Shown here: positions 16,507-25,255 of the stretch, piece by piece
How the letters are laid out: each line of letters opens with the position of its first letter
How positions within the stretch are numbered: position 1 is the stretch's first letter
Origin: an uncultured Muribaculaceae bacterium
GTDB lineage: Bacteria; Bacteroidota; Bacteroidia; Bacteroidales; Muribaculaceae
Reading direction: 5' to 3'
DNA length: 28,155 nucleotides
Assembly: GCA_910585755.1 (NCBI GenBank)
Contig: CAJUFH010000010.1
Span: 33,423 to 61,577 of the forward strand
Notes under the pieces: model-generated
What the model was told of the DNA's origin: nothing
Databases searched by the model: none
What the model saw: the letters and a program-made list of their open reading frames with translations, nothing else
Translations under genes and position numbers: made by a program

Positions 16507-16592
16507 CGAAAAAAGCGGCATTTGTGGGCGGCGGGGCCGCGGTTTTTGGTTTTGGGCGCGAGAATGGCTAATTTCGCGGTGGTTATGGTCGG

Positions 16593-18479
16593 ATGGCCGC
16601 TAATTTATGTGATCTTATGAAGAAAGGACTGGTGAAGCTGCTGGCGGTGTTCGCGACGCTCACGGCGGTGATGGCGCTATGGAAAGTGGTGTTTATGGCC
16701 GTCAGGATGCCCGACCAGCTCGGGGCCCTCGGCCAGGTGGCGCTCCACGGGCTGGCGATGGATATGTCTGTCGCCGGCTACCTGTCGGTAATTCCCGGAC
16801 TGCTGATTGCCGCCGAGACGCTGACGCGTCGTCGCTGGCCCCGCGTGGCGCTTGACGTGTATTTCGGCCTGGTTTCAGCGCTCTTGGGGGGCATCTACTG
16901 CCTCGACCTGCTCCTCTACGGCTACTGGGGCTTCCGCCTCGATATGACGCCGCTGTTCTATTTCTCGACCTCCCCTGCGGCGGCGATGGCTTCCGCGAGA
17001 TGGTGGGAAGTGCTTGCCGGACTGGCGGCCTGGGGAGCCGCCGCGCTCCTTACCTGGCTCGCCCTGACCCGCGGGGCGGGGAAGATACATCCCGAACCCG
17101 CCGTTCGTCGGCGCTGGGCCGCCCCGGTTGCGACAACCATCGCGACGGCGCTCCTCTTCATACCGATCCGAGGCAGTTTCACCGTCTCGACGATGAACCT
17201 CAGCCGCTCCTATTTCTCCCGCGACATTCGCCTGAACCACGCCGCGACTAACCCCGCTTTCTCCCTCCTTTATTCCGCGACTCACCAGAGCGACTTCGGC
17301 TCGCAGTTCCAATATTTCGACCCGGAGGAGGCTGACAGGCTGATGGCGGCCCTGCTCTACCCTTCCGCGGAGCCTGACACCGCCTCTGTCGACGCCTTTC
17401 CATGCCCGAAGCTGACGCGCACCGACCGCCCCGACGTCGTGCTCGTCATTCTCGAAAGTTTCTCAAGCCACCTTCTCCCCTCCCTGGGAGGCGACTCCGT
17501 GGCCGTGGGGCTTGACTCCCTGCGCCGCGAGGGACTGATGTTCAGCAATATCTACGCCAGCAGTTTCCGTACCGACCGCGGCGTCCCGGCGATTCTCAGC
17601 GCCTTTCCCGGTCCTCCGACCGTCTCGGTGATGAAATATGTCGACAAAATCGAACATCTCCCCTCCTTCCCGCGGGTGATGCGCGACAAGGGGGGCTACT
17701 CCCTGGCGTACTACTACGGGGGCGATGCGAATTTCTTCAATATGATGGCCTATCTGATGTGCATGGGTTTCGACCGCGTCGTTTCCGACAAGGATTTCCC
17801 AATCTCGGAGAAACTCAGCAAATGGGGAGCCCACGACGACGCGCTCTTCTCCCGCGCCTGGCGTGAAATCAGTGCCGAGAGGGTGCCCGTCGACAGCCGC
17901 GAGCCGCGCCTTACCGTAATCCAGACCTCCAGCTCCCACGAACCTTTCGAGGTGCCCTACGCCAATCCTCGTTTCGTCGGGAAGCCCCGCCGCAACGCCT
18001 TCGCCTATACCGACAGTTGCCTGACTGCCTTCGTTGACTCGCTGCGCACGCTCCCCTCCTGGGGCAACACGCTCGTGATTGCCGTTCCCGACCATTACGG
18101 GGCCTGGCCGCGCGACCTCGACGACGTAGTGGAGCGCCACCGCGTCCCCCTCGTTATGGCAGGGGGAGCCTTGGAGTGCGGCGGAGTTGTGGTTGACAAG
18201 GTAGGCAATCAGACCGACCTCGCCGCGACCCTTCTCTCTGCCCTCGGCCTCCCCGCCGATGAGTTCCGTTACAGCCGCGACCTTCTCGATCCCCGCACCC
18301 CCTCCGCCGCCGTGTTCTCGCAGAAAGACCGCCTCGGCGTCGTCACCCCGACCGACACCGCGATTCTCAACCTCGACAGCTCCGCTCCCGAGCGCCTCTC
18401 AGGCCCCTCCGCCTCCCTCCGCCTCCAGCAGGCCAAAGCCCTCCTCCAGCGCCTCTACCTCGACCTCGACAGCCTCTGA
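16593..18479 (+). CDS. LtaS-like membrane sulfatase-superfamily protein
   Basis: A 628-residue membrane protein with about five hydrophobic segments in the first 195 residues and a large extracytoplasmic alkaline-phosphatase-fold domain. Catalytic features: VILESFSSH with E288, a nucleophile candidate T327 in SSFRTDRGVPAILSAFPG, H449 in QTSSSHEPFEVP, and D500-H501 in AVPDHYGAWP. This is the pattern of lipoteichoic-acid-synthase-like enzymes, which transfer phosphoglycerol or related headgroups. Gram-negative Bacteroidales make no lipoteichoic acid, so the substrate is probably another membrane-linked glycan or lipid (inference). The ATG at 16593 opens the frame, but the ATG at 16617 (MKKGLVKLLAVF) is a more usual membrane-protein start and equally possible. 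It is divergent from the eptA-like gene. Confidence 0.88.
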   Translation: MAANLCDLMKKGLVKLLAVFATLTAVMALWKVVFMAVRMPDQLGALGQVALHGLAMDMSVAGYLSVIPGLLIAAETLTRRRWPRVALDVYFGLVSALLGGIYCLDLLLYGYWGFRLDMTPLFYFSTSPAAAMASARWWEVLAGLAAWGAAALLTWLALTRGAGKIHPEPAVRRRWAAPVATTIATALLFIPIRGSFTVSTMNLSRSYFSRDIRLNHAATNPAFSLLYSATHQSDFGSQFQYFDPEEADRLMAALLYPSAEPDTASVDAFPCPKLTRTDRPDVVLVILESFSSHLLPSLGGDSVAVGLDSLRREGLMFSNIYASSFRTDRGVPAILSAFPGPPTVSVMKYVDKIEHLPSFPRVMRDKGGYSLAYYYGGDANFFNMMAYLMCMGFDRVVSDKDFPISEKLSKWGAHDDALFSRAWREISAERVPVDSREPRLTVIQTSSSHEPFEVPYANPRFVGKPRRNAFAYTDSCLTAFVDSLRTLPSWGNTLVIAVPDHYGAWPRDLDDVVERHRVPLVMAGGALECGGVVVDKVGNQTDLAATLLSALGLPADEFRYSRDLLDPRTPSAAVFSQKDRLGVVTPTDTAILNLDSSAPERLSGPSASLRLQQAKALLQRLYLDLDSL

Positions 18480-18526
18480 GGCTCAGTTATTCCCGTTCGT
18501 TAAAGCTCGTTCAATCCGACAGGCCG

Positions 18527-18583
18527 CGCCAGCCGGAAGTATCTCCGTTCAGTGAAGCGAGCGTAAGCGAGCGGCCTCCCCTC
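18527..18583. repeat. 57-bp dispersed intergenic repeat, copy 2
   Basis: Second copy of the 5718-5774 element, with two substitutions (G to A, then A to G), again between convergent genes. Confidence 0.9.
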
Positions 18584-18605
18584 TTCCCCCGATATCTCTC
18601 AGTCC

Positions 18606-18637
18606 TCCCAGTCTTCCCAAATCTCCCAGTTTTCCCA
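18606..18637. repeat. 9-bp phased TCCCA array, four units
   Basis: TCCCA at 18606, 18615, 18624 and 18633, an exact 9-bp period with variable 4-bp spacers, between the 57-bp repeat and the stop of the TPM gene. Same design as the 10625 array. Confidence 0.85.
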
Positions 18638-18647
18638 TAATCCCTGG

Positions 18648-19901
18648 TTACCAACCCCCGCTCGCGCCCCCGCCGCCGGTCATGCCGCCGCCGAAGGAAC
18701 CCCCGGAGAACCCTCCGCCCCCGCCGAAGCCGCCCCCTCCGCCGCCGGGAATAATCAGGGGGACAGCAGCCGCCTTTTTGGGGAGGCGGTAGTTGGTGTT
18801 GGTGCGGTTATGGCAGTGGCGGCACTCGTAGACGCGCACGCCGACACCCTCGTAGCGCTCAGTCGGCTGCCGCAGTATGCGGTCCTCGACAAGCGCCTTA
18901 GCCTTCGCGCCACACCGCTCGCAGACGGTGTAGTTGCTGTTGGGGTTGACGTAGGGGATAATGTCCGTCTCCCCGCAGTTGGGGCAGAGCCATACGTCGT
19001 AGTCAACCGAGTTGAGATGCTCCTCCGCGTCCTGAGCCGGGGTAAGGTAACGGTTGTCGGTCTCCTCGTCGAGGCGCTCCATGCGGTGCGAGCAGTTGGG
19101 GCAGAGCCGTTTTTTTAGCCTCGTGCGGCGCATCAGGAAGAGAACCAGTATAAGTGCCGGAAGTGCCGCTCCGAGCGTCAGAAACGCCGCCATAATGGCC
19201 GGTAGCCGCAGCCGCGACAGTTTGGTATAGGCCGTCTCTGTATCCTTCCCCCTCCCGGAGGCCCACGCGCCGATAGCGATTACGAGCATCACGATGCCCC
19301 CGGTTCCGGCGAAAAGCAGGTACAGCCCCCACAATTCCCTGCCCGAGAGGTCGTCCTCTCCGGCTCCAGCGTTGTTGGCGTAGCGCGACATCAGCTCCTC
19401 GCGGGCCGCGGAGTCGGTCATTGCCTTGTGGATTGTCATGATTGACGCGAGCATCCCCCGGTCGTAGTCCCCCTTTTTGAAATAGGGAGCCATGTCGTTG
19501 CGGATGATGCCCCAGCAGAGAGCGTCGGGAAGCACACCCTCCGCCCCGTAGCCCGTGCGGATTACCGCCTGGCGGTCGTTGACCGACACGAGCACCAGCA
19601 CCCCGTTGTCGCGGTCCTTCTTGCCGATGCCCCAGGTGGAGAACAGCTCCGTCGCGTAGTCGTTTATATCCTCTCCGTCGAGGTCCGGCACGATGACCGC
19701 CACCGGCTCGGCCGTAGAGCTTTGCCATACCTGCGACAGCAGCGAGTCGGCCATAGCGAGCGCTTCCGGGCTCATCACTCCCGCCATGTCGCTTACGAAG
19801 CGGCTGCGGTTTTCCTGATGCACGTTCTTGACGTCTTTTACCGCCATAGCGGCAGCCATAAACGGCAGCAGCGCGGTGAGGAGGAGAAGTATCTTTTTCA
19901 T
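18648..19901 (-). CDS. TPM-domain membrane protein with four CxxC knuckles and a Gly-rich tail (YgcG-like)
   Basis: With the start at 19901 (MKKILLLLTALLPFMAAAMA, a signal peptide) the protein has 417 residues. This start overlaps the folK stop by 4 bp; a longer reading would run into folK. Residues about 30-160 form a TPM domain (FVSDMAGVMSP, DNGVLVLVSVNDRQAVIRTGYGAEGVLPD). Two transmembrane segments follow at about 190-213 and 233-257. The cytoplasmic part has four CxxC pairs (C267/270, C306/309, C327/330, C360/363), enough for two zinc ribbons, and ends in a Gly-rich tail with SGG repeats and final GW, typical of YgcG-like proteins. TPM domains were named in a plant photosystem II assembly factor; the bacterial role is unclear. 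It is the last gene of the rimP operon. Confidence 0.85.
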   Translation of the reverse strand: MKKILLLLTALLPFMAAAMAVKDVKNVHQENRSRFVSDMAGVMSPEALAMADSLLSQVWQSSTAEPVAVIVPDLDGEDINDYATELFSTWGIGKKDRDNGVLVLVSVNDRQAVIRTGYGAEGVLPDALCWGIIRNDMAPYFKKGDYDRGMLASIMTIHKAMTDSAAREELMSRYANNAGAGEDDLSGRELWGLYLLFAGTGGIVMLVIAIGAWASGRGKDTETAYTKLSRLRLPAIMAAFLTLGAALPALILVLFLMRRTRLKKRLCPNCSHRMERLDEETDNRYLTPAQDAEEHLNSVDYDVWLCPNCGETDIIPYVNPNSNYTVCERCGAKAKALVEDRILRQPTERYEGVGVRVYECRHCHNRTNTNYRLPKKAAAVPLIIPGGGGGGFGGGGGFSGGSFGGGMTGGGGASGGW

Positions 19902-20350
19902 AAATCGCTGTCTAACAATTTGCTGAATGTCTTTAATTCCCTTACAGGGGCGGTTACGAACGGGCGTTCGCGCCAACGCGGATGGGGTACCGTCAGTTCC
20001 TGGGTCTCTATTGTCAGCTCCCCGAAGAAGATTATGTCGATGTCGAGGTAGCGGTCGCGGTATGAGCCGTCGGCGTTGCGGTGGATGTTACCCTCCGGGG
20101 CTTCCGAGCGCTCTATTTCCTGCAGCCGCGCGAGGAGCGCTTCCGGCGCGAGCGAGGTCTCTATTTCAACGCCCGTGTTGAGGAAGCGGTTCTCCGATTC
20201 GAAGCCCCACGGCTCGCTTTCAACCACCGACGACCGCCGCGGTGCGCCCTCCCCCTCGTGGAGTTGGAAAACAGCGGCGACAGCCCGCTCCAGGATGGAG
20301 CGGCTGTCGCCGATATTGGAACCCAGGTTCAGGTGTACGGTCTGTCTCAT
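19898..20350 (-). CDS. folK: 2-amino-4-hydroxy-6-hydroxymethyldihydropteridine pyrophosphokinase
   Basis: Transfers pyrophosphate from ATP to 6-hydroxymethyl-dihydropterin in folate synthesis; cytoplasmic, 150 residues, close to the usual 160. Motifs: VHLNLGSNIGD at 5-15, SEPWGF at 45-50, RYLDIDIIFFG at 100-110 (metal and ATP site) and PHPRWRERPF at 122-131. The start MRQTVHLNLG at 20350 shares one base with the infB stop (TGATG), so translation is probably coupled. A longer frame exists upstream but lies within infB. The stop overlaps the TPM start (ATGA). Confidence 0.95.
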   Translation of the reverse strand: MRQTVHLNLGSNIGDSRSILERAVAAVFQLHEGEGAPRRSSVVESEPWGFESENRFLNTGVEIETSLAPEALLARLQEIERSEAPEGNIHRNADGSYRDRYLDIDIIFFGELTIETQELTVPHPRWRERPFVTAPVRELKTFSKLLDSDL

Positions 20351-23301
20351 CAAAGAGTGCGGGCCACTTCGACCTCCTCGAAGCCTTCGATGATGTCCCC
20401 CTGCTGGATGTCGTTGTAACCCTGGATGGAGAGGCCGCATTCAAGCCCGGCGACAACCTCCTTGGCGTCGTCCTTGAAGCGCTTGAGCGAGCCAAGCTCC
20501 CCGGTGTAGCGCACGATGCCGTCGCGGATGAGGCGCACCTTGTTGGAGCGCTTGATTTTCCCTTCGCGAACGATAGCTCCCGCGATTGTCCCGACCTTGG
20601 AAATCTTGTAGGTCTCGAGCACTTCCGCCGAGCCGGTGATTTCCTCTTTGAGTTCGGGCGCGAGCATGCCGGCCATGGCGTCCTTAACCTCCTCGATCGC
20701 CTGGTAGATGACCGAGTAGAGGCGGATTTCGACCCCTTCGCGTTCCGCCTCGCGGCGTGCGGCCTGCGAGGGGCGCACCTGGAAGCCGATGATGATGGCG
20801 TCCGAGGCGGCGGCCAGGGTGACGTCGCTCTCCGATATTTCGCCGACGGCCTTGTGGAGCACGTTGACCTGTACCTCCGGCGTGGAGAGCTTGATGAGCG
20901 AGTCGGAAAGAGCCTCGATCGAGCCGTCCACGTCGCCTTTGACAATCACGTTCAGCTCCTGGAACGAGCCGAGGGCCTGGCGGCGGGCGATGTCGTCGAG
21001 GGTCAGGCGCTTCGAGGTGCGCAGGCCCAGTTCGCGCTGTAGTTGCTGGCGCTTGGTAGCGATTTCGCGGGCCTCCTGCTCCGTGTCCATGACGGTGAAG
21101 GTGTCACCGGCGGTCGGAGCGCCGTCAAGACCCAGAATCAGCGCCGGTTCGGCCGGCCCGGCCTCCTTGATGCGCTGGTTGCGCTCGTTGAACATCGCCT
21201 TAACCTTGCCGAAATGCGTTCCGGCGAGGATGATGTCGCCTACGCGGAGAGTGCCGTTCTGCACGAGCACCGTGGCGACGTAGCCGCGACCCTTGTCGAG
21301 CGACGACTCGATGATAGAGCCGGTAGCGTTGCGAGCCGGGTTGGCCTTCAGGTCGAGCATCTCGGCCTCCAGGAGCACTTTCTCCAGCAGGTCGTCGACC
21401 CCGGTACCCTTCTTGGCCGAAATATCCTGGCTCTGGTACTTGCCGCCCCATTCCTCGACGAGGTAGTTCATGTTGGCGAGCTGTTCCTTGATTTTGTCAG
21501 GGTTGGCGGCGGGTTTGTCTATCTTGTTGATGGCGAACACCATCGGTACGCCGGCAGCCGACGCGTGGTTGATGGCCTCGACCGTCTGCGGCATGATGTC
21601 GTCGTCTGCGGCAACGATGATGATACAGATGTCGGTTACCTTCGCGCCGCGGGCACGCATGGCGGTGAACGCCTCGTGGCCCGGGGTGTCGAGGAAGGTG
21701 ATGTGGCGGCCGTCCTGCAGCTTGACGTTGTAAGCGCCGATATGCTGCGTGATGCCGCCGGCCTCTCCGGCGATCACGTTGGCCTTGCGGATATAGTCGA
21801 GAAGCGACGTTTTGCCGTGGTCGACGTGGCCCATGACGGTCACAATCGGCGGACGGGCCACGAGGTCCTCCTCGTTGTCCTCCTCCTGCGCGATTGCCTC
21901 TACGACCTCGGCCGACACGAACTCGGTCTTGTAGCCGAACTCCTCGGCGACGATGTTGATGGTTTCCGCGTCGAGGCGCTGGTTGATTGAAACCATTACC
22001 CCGAGGTTCATGCAGGTGCCGATTACCTTGTTGATGGGTACGTCCATCATGTTGGCAAGGTCGTTGGCGGTAACGAACTCCGTCAGCTTCAGCACCTTTG
22101 CTTCGGCCATTGCCTCGGCGGCTGCCTCGGCGGCGCGTTCGGCTACCATCTCGCGCTTCTCCTTGCGCCACTTCACGCCCTTCTTCTGCCCCTTGTCCTT
22201 GGCGGTCAGGCGGGCGAGGGTTTCGCGTACCTGCTTCTGTACGTCCTCCTCGTTGACCTCGACATGGGTGTTGCGCCCGCGACCGCGGTCGCGCCCTCCG
22301 CCGCGTCCGTCGCGGCGCGAGCCTCCGCCGTTGCCGCCGTTGGCGTTACCCCCTCCGCCGCGGTTGCCGCGGGGCTGGTCGTTCTGCTGCGAGGTCTTTT
22401 CGATGTCGATTTTCTCCTTGCCGCCGATGCGCTTGCGCTTCTGGCGGTCGCCTCCGGCGTTACCCCCCTGCGCGCCCTGGGCCTTGGCGATGCGCTCGTT
22501 GCGGCGCTCCTCCTTCGACTTCTTCTTCGGACGCGTGGTCTGGTTGATGGTCGAGAGGTCGATTTTGCCTATGACGTTGATGGTCGGGCGGTTTTCGGGG
22601 AGGCCGAGCGAGAATACCTCAGGCTCGGATTTGGCTTCCTCCTTGGCGGGAGCAGCCGGCGCTTCCTTGACGGGAGCCTCGGCCTTGGGGGCTTCGGGCT
22701 TCGGGGCGGGCGCGGCGGGCTTCTCCTCCGCCTTGGGCGCGGCGGGGACTTCTGCCTTCGGAGCTTCCGGTTTCGGGGCGGGCGCGGCGGGCTTCTCCTC
22801 CGCCTTGGGGGCGGGGGCTTCGGCCTTCGGAGCTTCCGGTTTCGGAGCGGGCGCGGCGGGCTTCTCCTCCGCTTTGGGGGCGGGGGCTTCGGCCTTCGGA
22901 GCCTCTGCTTTCGGAGCTTCAGCCGAGGGAGCCGGAGCGGGTTCGGGCTTGGGCTTCACGGGGTTGCCGTGGCGGTCAAGCTCGATTTTGCCCAGTATCT
23001 TCGGTTTGTTGATTTCCGATGTGAGTTTGATTTCAGAAGACCCCTGCGGAGCCGCGGATTCCTTGGCTTTTTCCTTGTCCTTGTCTTTCTGCTGCTGCCG
23101 TTCGTTGGAGAACTGGTGGGATTTCTGCTTCTGGTCTTTGTCGGTCTTAAATTCTTTGTAAAGGATGTTGACGGCGTCATCCTCGATACGGGCGTTCGGG
23201 TTGTCGTCGACATCGATTCCTTTGCCGCGCAGGAACTCCACCACCGTGGGAAGCGCCACGTTGAGGTCCTTCGCTACTTTGCTTATTTTAGTTCTCGCCA
23301 T
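20350..23301 (-). CDS. infB: Translation initiation factor IF-2
   Basis: GTPase that brings initiator fMet-tRNA to the 30S subunit; 983 residues, long as in other Bacteroidetes. Residues 1-50 are the IF2 N-terminal helical domain (SKVAKDLNVALPTVVEFLRGKG). A Lys/Pro/Ala/Glu-rich linker with three tandem repeats follows, then a Gly/Arg/Asn stretch (RGNRGGGGNANGGNGG). A second IF2_N-like domain and the G domain come next: G1 GHVDHGKTS near residue 490, DTPGHEAF and NKIDKP. The C-terminal domains end in the usual fMet-tRNA-binding region with SLKRFKDD and GLECGLSIQGYNDI. It lies 65 bp downstream of nusA, an order conserved across bacteria. Confidence 0.98.
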   Translation of the reverse strand: MARTKISKVAKDLNVALPTVVEFLRGKGIDVDDNPNARIEDDAVNILYKEFKTDKDQKQKSHQFSNERQQQKDKDKEKAKESAAPQGSSEIKLTSEINKPKILGKIELDRHGNPVKPKPEPAPAPSAEAPKAEAPKAEAPAPKAEEKPAAPAPKPEAPKAEAPAPKAEEKPAAPAPKPEAPKAEVPAAPKAEEKPAAPAPKPEAPKAEAPVKEAPAAPAKEEAKSEPEVFSLGLPENRPTINVIGKIDLSTINQTTRPKKKSKEERRNERIAKAQGAQGGNAGGDRQKRKRIGGKEKIDIEKTSQQNDQPRGNRGGGGNANGGNGGGSRRDGRGGGRDRGRGRNTHVEVNEEDVQKQVRETLARLTAKDKGQKKGVKWRKEKREMVAERAAEAAAEAMAEAKVLKLTEFVTANDLANMMDVPINKVIGTCMNLGVMVSINQRLDAETINIVAEEFGYKTEFVSAEVVEAIAQEEDNEEDLVARPPIVTVMGHVDHGKTSLLDYIRKANVIAGEAGGITQHIGAYNVKLQDGRHITFLDTPGHEAFTAMRARGAKVTDICIIIVAADDDIMPQTVEAINHASAAGVPMVFAINKIDKPAANPDKIKEQLANMNYLVEEWGGKYQSQDISAKKGTGVDDLLEKVLLEAEMLDLKANPARNATGSIIESSLDKGRGYVATVLVQNGTLRVGDIILAGTHFGKVKAMFNERNQRIKEAGPAEPALILGLDGAPTAGDTFTVMDTEQEAREIATKRQQLQRELGLRTSKRLTLDDIARRQALGSFQELNVIVKGDVDGSIEALSDSLIKLSTPEVQVNVLHKAVGEISESDVTLAAASDAIIIGFQVRPSQAARREAEREGVEIRLYSVIYQAIEEVKDAMAGMLAPELKEEITGSAEVLETYKISKVGTIAGAIVREGKIKRSNKVRLIRDGIVRYTGELGSLKRFKDDAKEVVAGLECGLSIQGYNDIQQGDIIEGFEEVEVARTL
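22677..22930 (-). repeat. Tandem repeat in the IF-2 linker (69-72 bp units)
   Basis: Three in-frame units encode K-A-E-E-K-P-A-A-P-A-P-K-P-E-A-P and flanking text. The landmark word GGGCTTCTCCTCCG (+ strand) occurs at 22717, 22789 and 22858, giving steps of 72 and 69 bp. Confidence 0.9.
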
Positions 23302-23366
23302 GAATAGGGGTTAATTGTCGGAAATTGGTTTTGGAGAGGGGATGGGGGAGGGATGGGGACGCGCTA

Positions 23367-24689
23367 TTACGCCTCAGGCTCCGCGGGGGCTTCGGGTGCC
23401 TCCTCGGCGGGAGCCGCGGGAGTCTCAGGCTCCTCCTCGAACTCGGCGCGGAGAACGGCCAGCACGTTGTCTACAGTCTCCTCCTCGAGGTCGGCGCGCT
23501 TCACAAGCTCGTCGCGGTCGGTGCGCAGAACGCTCTTGGCGGTCACGCAACCCATGTCCTTCAGGGCGTCGATCACCCATTCGTCGATTTCGTCCTTGAA
23601 CTCGTCGAGGTAGATGTCCTCCTCGCCCGGAGCCTCTTCGACGTCGCGGTAAACGTCGATGACGTAGCCCGTCAGCATCGAGGCCAGCTTGATGTTCAGG
23701 CCCCCTTTGCCGATTGCCAGCGATACCTGGTCGGGCTTGAGGAACACTTCGGCCTTCTTCTCCTCCTCGTCAAGTCGGATCGAGGAGACGCGGGCCGGCG
23801 ACAGGGCGCGCTGGATGAACAGCGACGGGTTGTTGGTGAAGGGGATAACGTCGATGTTCTCGTTGCGCAGCTCCCGGACGATGCCGTGGATGCGCGAGCC
23901 CTTCACGCCGACGCACGCCCCTACCGGGTCGATGCGGTCGTCGTAGCTCTCGACGGCGATTTTCGCGCGCTCTCCCGGGATGCGGGCAACGGCGCGGATA
24001 TTGATTAGCCCGTCGTGGATTTCGGGCACCTCAAGCTCGAAAAGGCGGCGCAGGAAGTTCTCGTTAGTGCGCGATACGGTGATTTTCGGATTGTTGTTGT
24101 TGTTGTCGACGTTCGCGATCACGGCGCGCACCGTCTCCCCCTTGCGGAAGAAGTCGCCCGGAATCGCCTGGTTCTTAGGCAGCAGAAGCTCGTTCTTCTC
24201 GTCGTCGAGAAGAAGAGTTTCGCGGGACCACGTCTGGTAGACCTCGCCCGTGACGAGTTCCCCTTCCAGGTCCTTGAACTTCGCGTAGATAGCCTCCTTC
24301 TGAAGCTCCAGAATCTTCGACTGGAGGGTCTGGCGGAGGGTCAGGATGGCGCGGCGCCCGAAGTCGGCGAAGATGATTTCCTTAGTGTGCTCCTCGCCGA
24401 TTTCGACCTCCGGGTCGTTGTCGGCGCGCGCGTCGCTCAGCGAAATCTGGAGGTTGGGATTCTCAACCTCTCCGTCGGGCACTACTTCCAGGTTCTGGAA
24501 AATCTGAACGTCACCCTTGTCAGGGTTCATGATGACGTCCAGGTTCTCGTCCGTGCCGAACATCTTGGCGAGCACGTTGCGGAACGATTCTTCCAGTACG
24601 CTGATCATCGTGGTCTTGTCGATGTTCTTCAACTCCTTGAACTCGGCAAAACGCTCCACCATGTTGGGGGTTTCCTCTTTGCGGGCCAT
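23367..24689 (-). CDS. nusA: Transcription termination/antitermination factor NusA
   Basis: RNA-polymerase-associated elongation factor that affects pausing, termination and antitermination; 440 residues. The order is an N-terminal polymerase-binding domain (about 1-130), an S1 domain (about 135-200, EGELVTGEVYQTWSRETLLL) and two KH domains: KH1 with VGACVGVKGSRIHGIVREL, KH2 with LAIGKGGLNIKLASMLTGY. The chain ends in a helical region (VIDALKDMGCVTAKSVLRT) and a Glu/Pro/Ala tail. It lacks the two long acidic repeats of the E. coli protein, which is usual outside Proteobacteria. rimP lies 39 bp upstream and infB 65 bp downstream. Confidence 0.97.
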   Translation of the reverse strand: MARKEETPNMVERFAEFKELKNIDKTTMISVLEESFRNVLAKMFGTDENLDVIMNPDKGDVQIFQNLEVVPDGEVENPNLQISLSDARADNDPEVEIGEEHTKEIIFADFGRRAILTLRQTLQSKILELQKEAIYAKFKDLEGELVTGEVYQTWSRETLLLDDEKNELLLPKNQAIPGDFFRKGETVRAVIANVDNNNNNPKITVSRTNENFLRRLFELEVPEIHDGLINIRAVARIPGERAKIAVESYDDRIDPVGACVGVKGSRIHGIVRELRNENIDVIPFTNNPSLFIQRALSPARVSSIRLDEEEKKAEVFLKPDQVSLAIGKGGLNIKLASMLTGYVIDVYRDVEEAPGEEDIYLDEFKDEIDEWVIDALKDMGCVTAKSVLRTDRDELVKRADLEEETVDNVLAVLRAEFEEEPETPAAPAEEAPEAPAEPEA

Positions 24690-24728
24690 ATCTTAATGTA
24701 TATGTTTTATCTTGTTTTGTTTATTCTT

Positions 24729-25196
24729 TTATTTGAAGTCAATAAGGTAATTGACTCTTTTCGCCTGCGAGTAGGCGAACGTCTCCGGCTTGTCGACGAC
24801 GACGGGGCGTTTCGCTCCCTCGGGTTTCTCCTTGACTTTCATGACGATCGTGAAACCCTCGTCGGTCGTCTCCGTCAGGGTTCCCCGCAGCTTCCTGCCG
24901 TCGGTGGTCAGTACCTCGACCTCGTTGCCGATGTTCTTGTCATACTGGCCGCGGACCTTGAAGGGGGCCGTCAGGCCGGCCGACCCGACCTCCAGTTCGA
25001 AATCCTCCTTCTCTCTGTCGAGCTTCGCCTCGATCGAGCGGCTTACCGCCGCGACCGTGTCGAGGTCCATTGACCCCGGAGAGTCAAGCTCCACGACGAT
25101 GGAGTTCCCCGCGCCGACGCGCACGTCGACAATGAAGAGGTCTGTCCCCTCGATAGCCTGCTCCGCGGCGCGGAGCACTTCCTGCTTGTCTGTCAT
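24729..25196 (-). CDS. rimP: Ribosome maturation factor RimP
   Basis: Assists 30S subunit assembly in the cytoplasm; 155 residues, the normal size. The N-terminal half has LFIVDVRVGAGNSIVVELDSPGSMDLDTVAAVSRSI and the signature YDLEVGSAG region as FELEVGSAGLTAPFK; the C-terminal SH3-like half has LTTDGRKLRGTL and YSQAKRVNYLIDF. An AGGAAAAG Shine-Dalgarno-like sequence precedes the ATG at 25196. First gene of the rimP-nusA-infB-folK-TPM operon, with a promoter element and a hairpin in its leader. Confidence 0.95.
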   Translation of the reverse strand: MTDKQEVLRAAEQAIEGTDLFIVDVRVGAGNSIVVELDSPGSMDLDTVAAVSRSIEAKLDREKEDFELEVGSAGLTAPFKVRGQYDKNIGNEVEVLTTDGRKLRGTLTETTDEGFTIVMKVKEKPEGAKRPVVVDKPETFAYSQAKRVNYLIDFK

Positions 25197-25219
25197 CTTT
25201 TCCTATTACACAACAAAAT

Positions 25220-25243
25220 GGAGGAAGCCGTCCAGCTTCCTCC
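25220..25243 (-). promoter_or_regulatory. Leader hairpin upstream of rimP
   Basis: A 9-bp perfect stem (25220-25228 with 25235-25243), 6-nt loop, followed on the - strand by ATTTTGTTG. It lies between the predicted transcription start and the rimP ATG, so it would be in the operon leader RNA. It could attenuate transcription, or protect the 5' end. Confidence 0.5.
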
Positions 25244-25255
25244 GATAACTTACCG

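Noticed and set aside
18471..18483. Palindrome AGCCTC-T-GAGGCT at the LtaS-like gene stop as a terminator
   Set aside because: Loop of one base and no T-run; not a convincing intrinsic terminator.
19902..19976. Longer start for the TPM protein
   Set aside because: It would hide the signal peptide 25 residues inside the protein and overlap folK by 79 bp.
21953..23161. Long Ser/Ala/Gly-rich open frame on the + strand across infB
   Set aside because: Antisense of the IF-2 linker repeats; its low complexity comes from those repeats.
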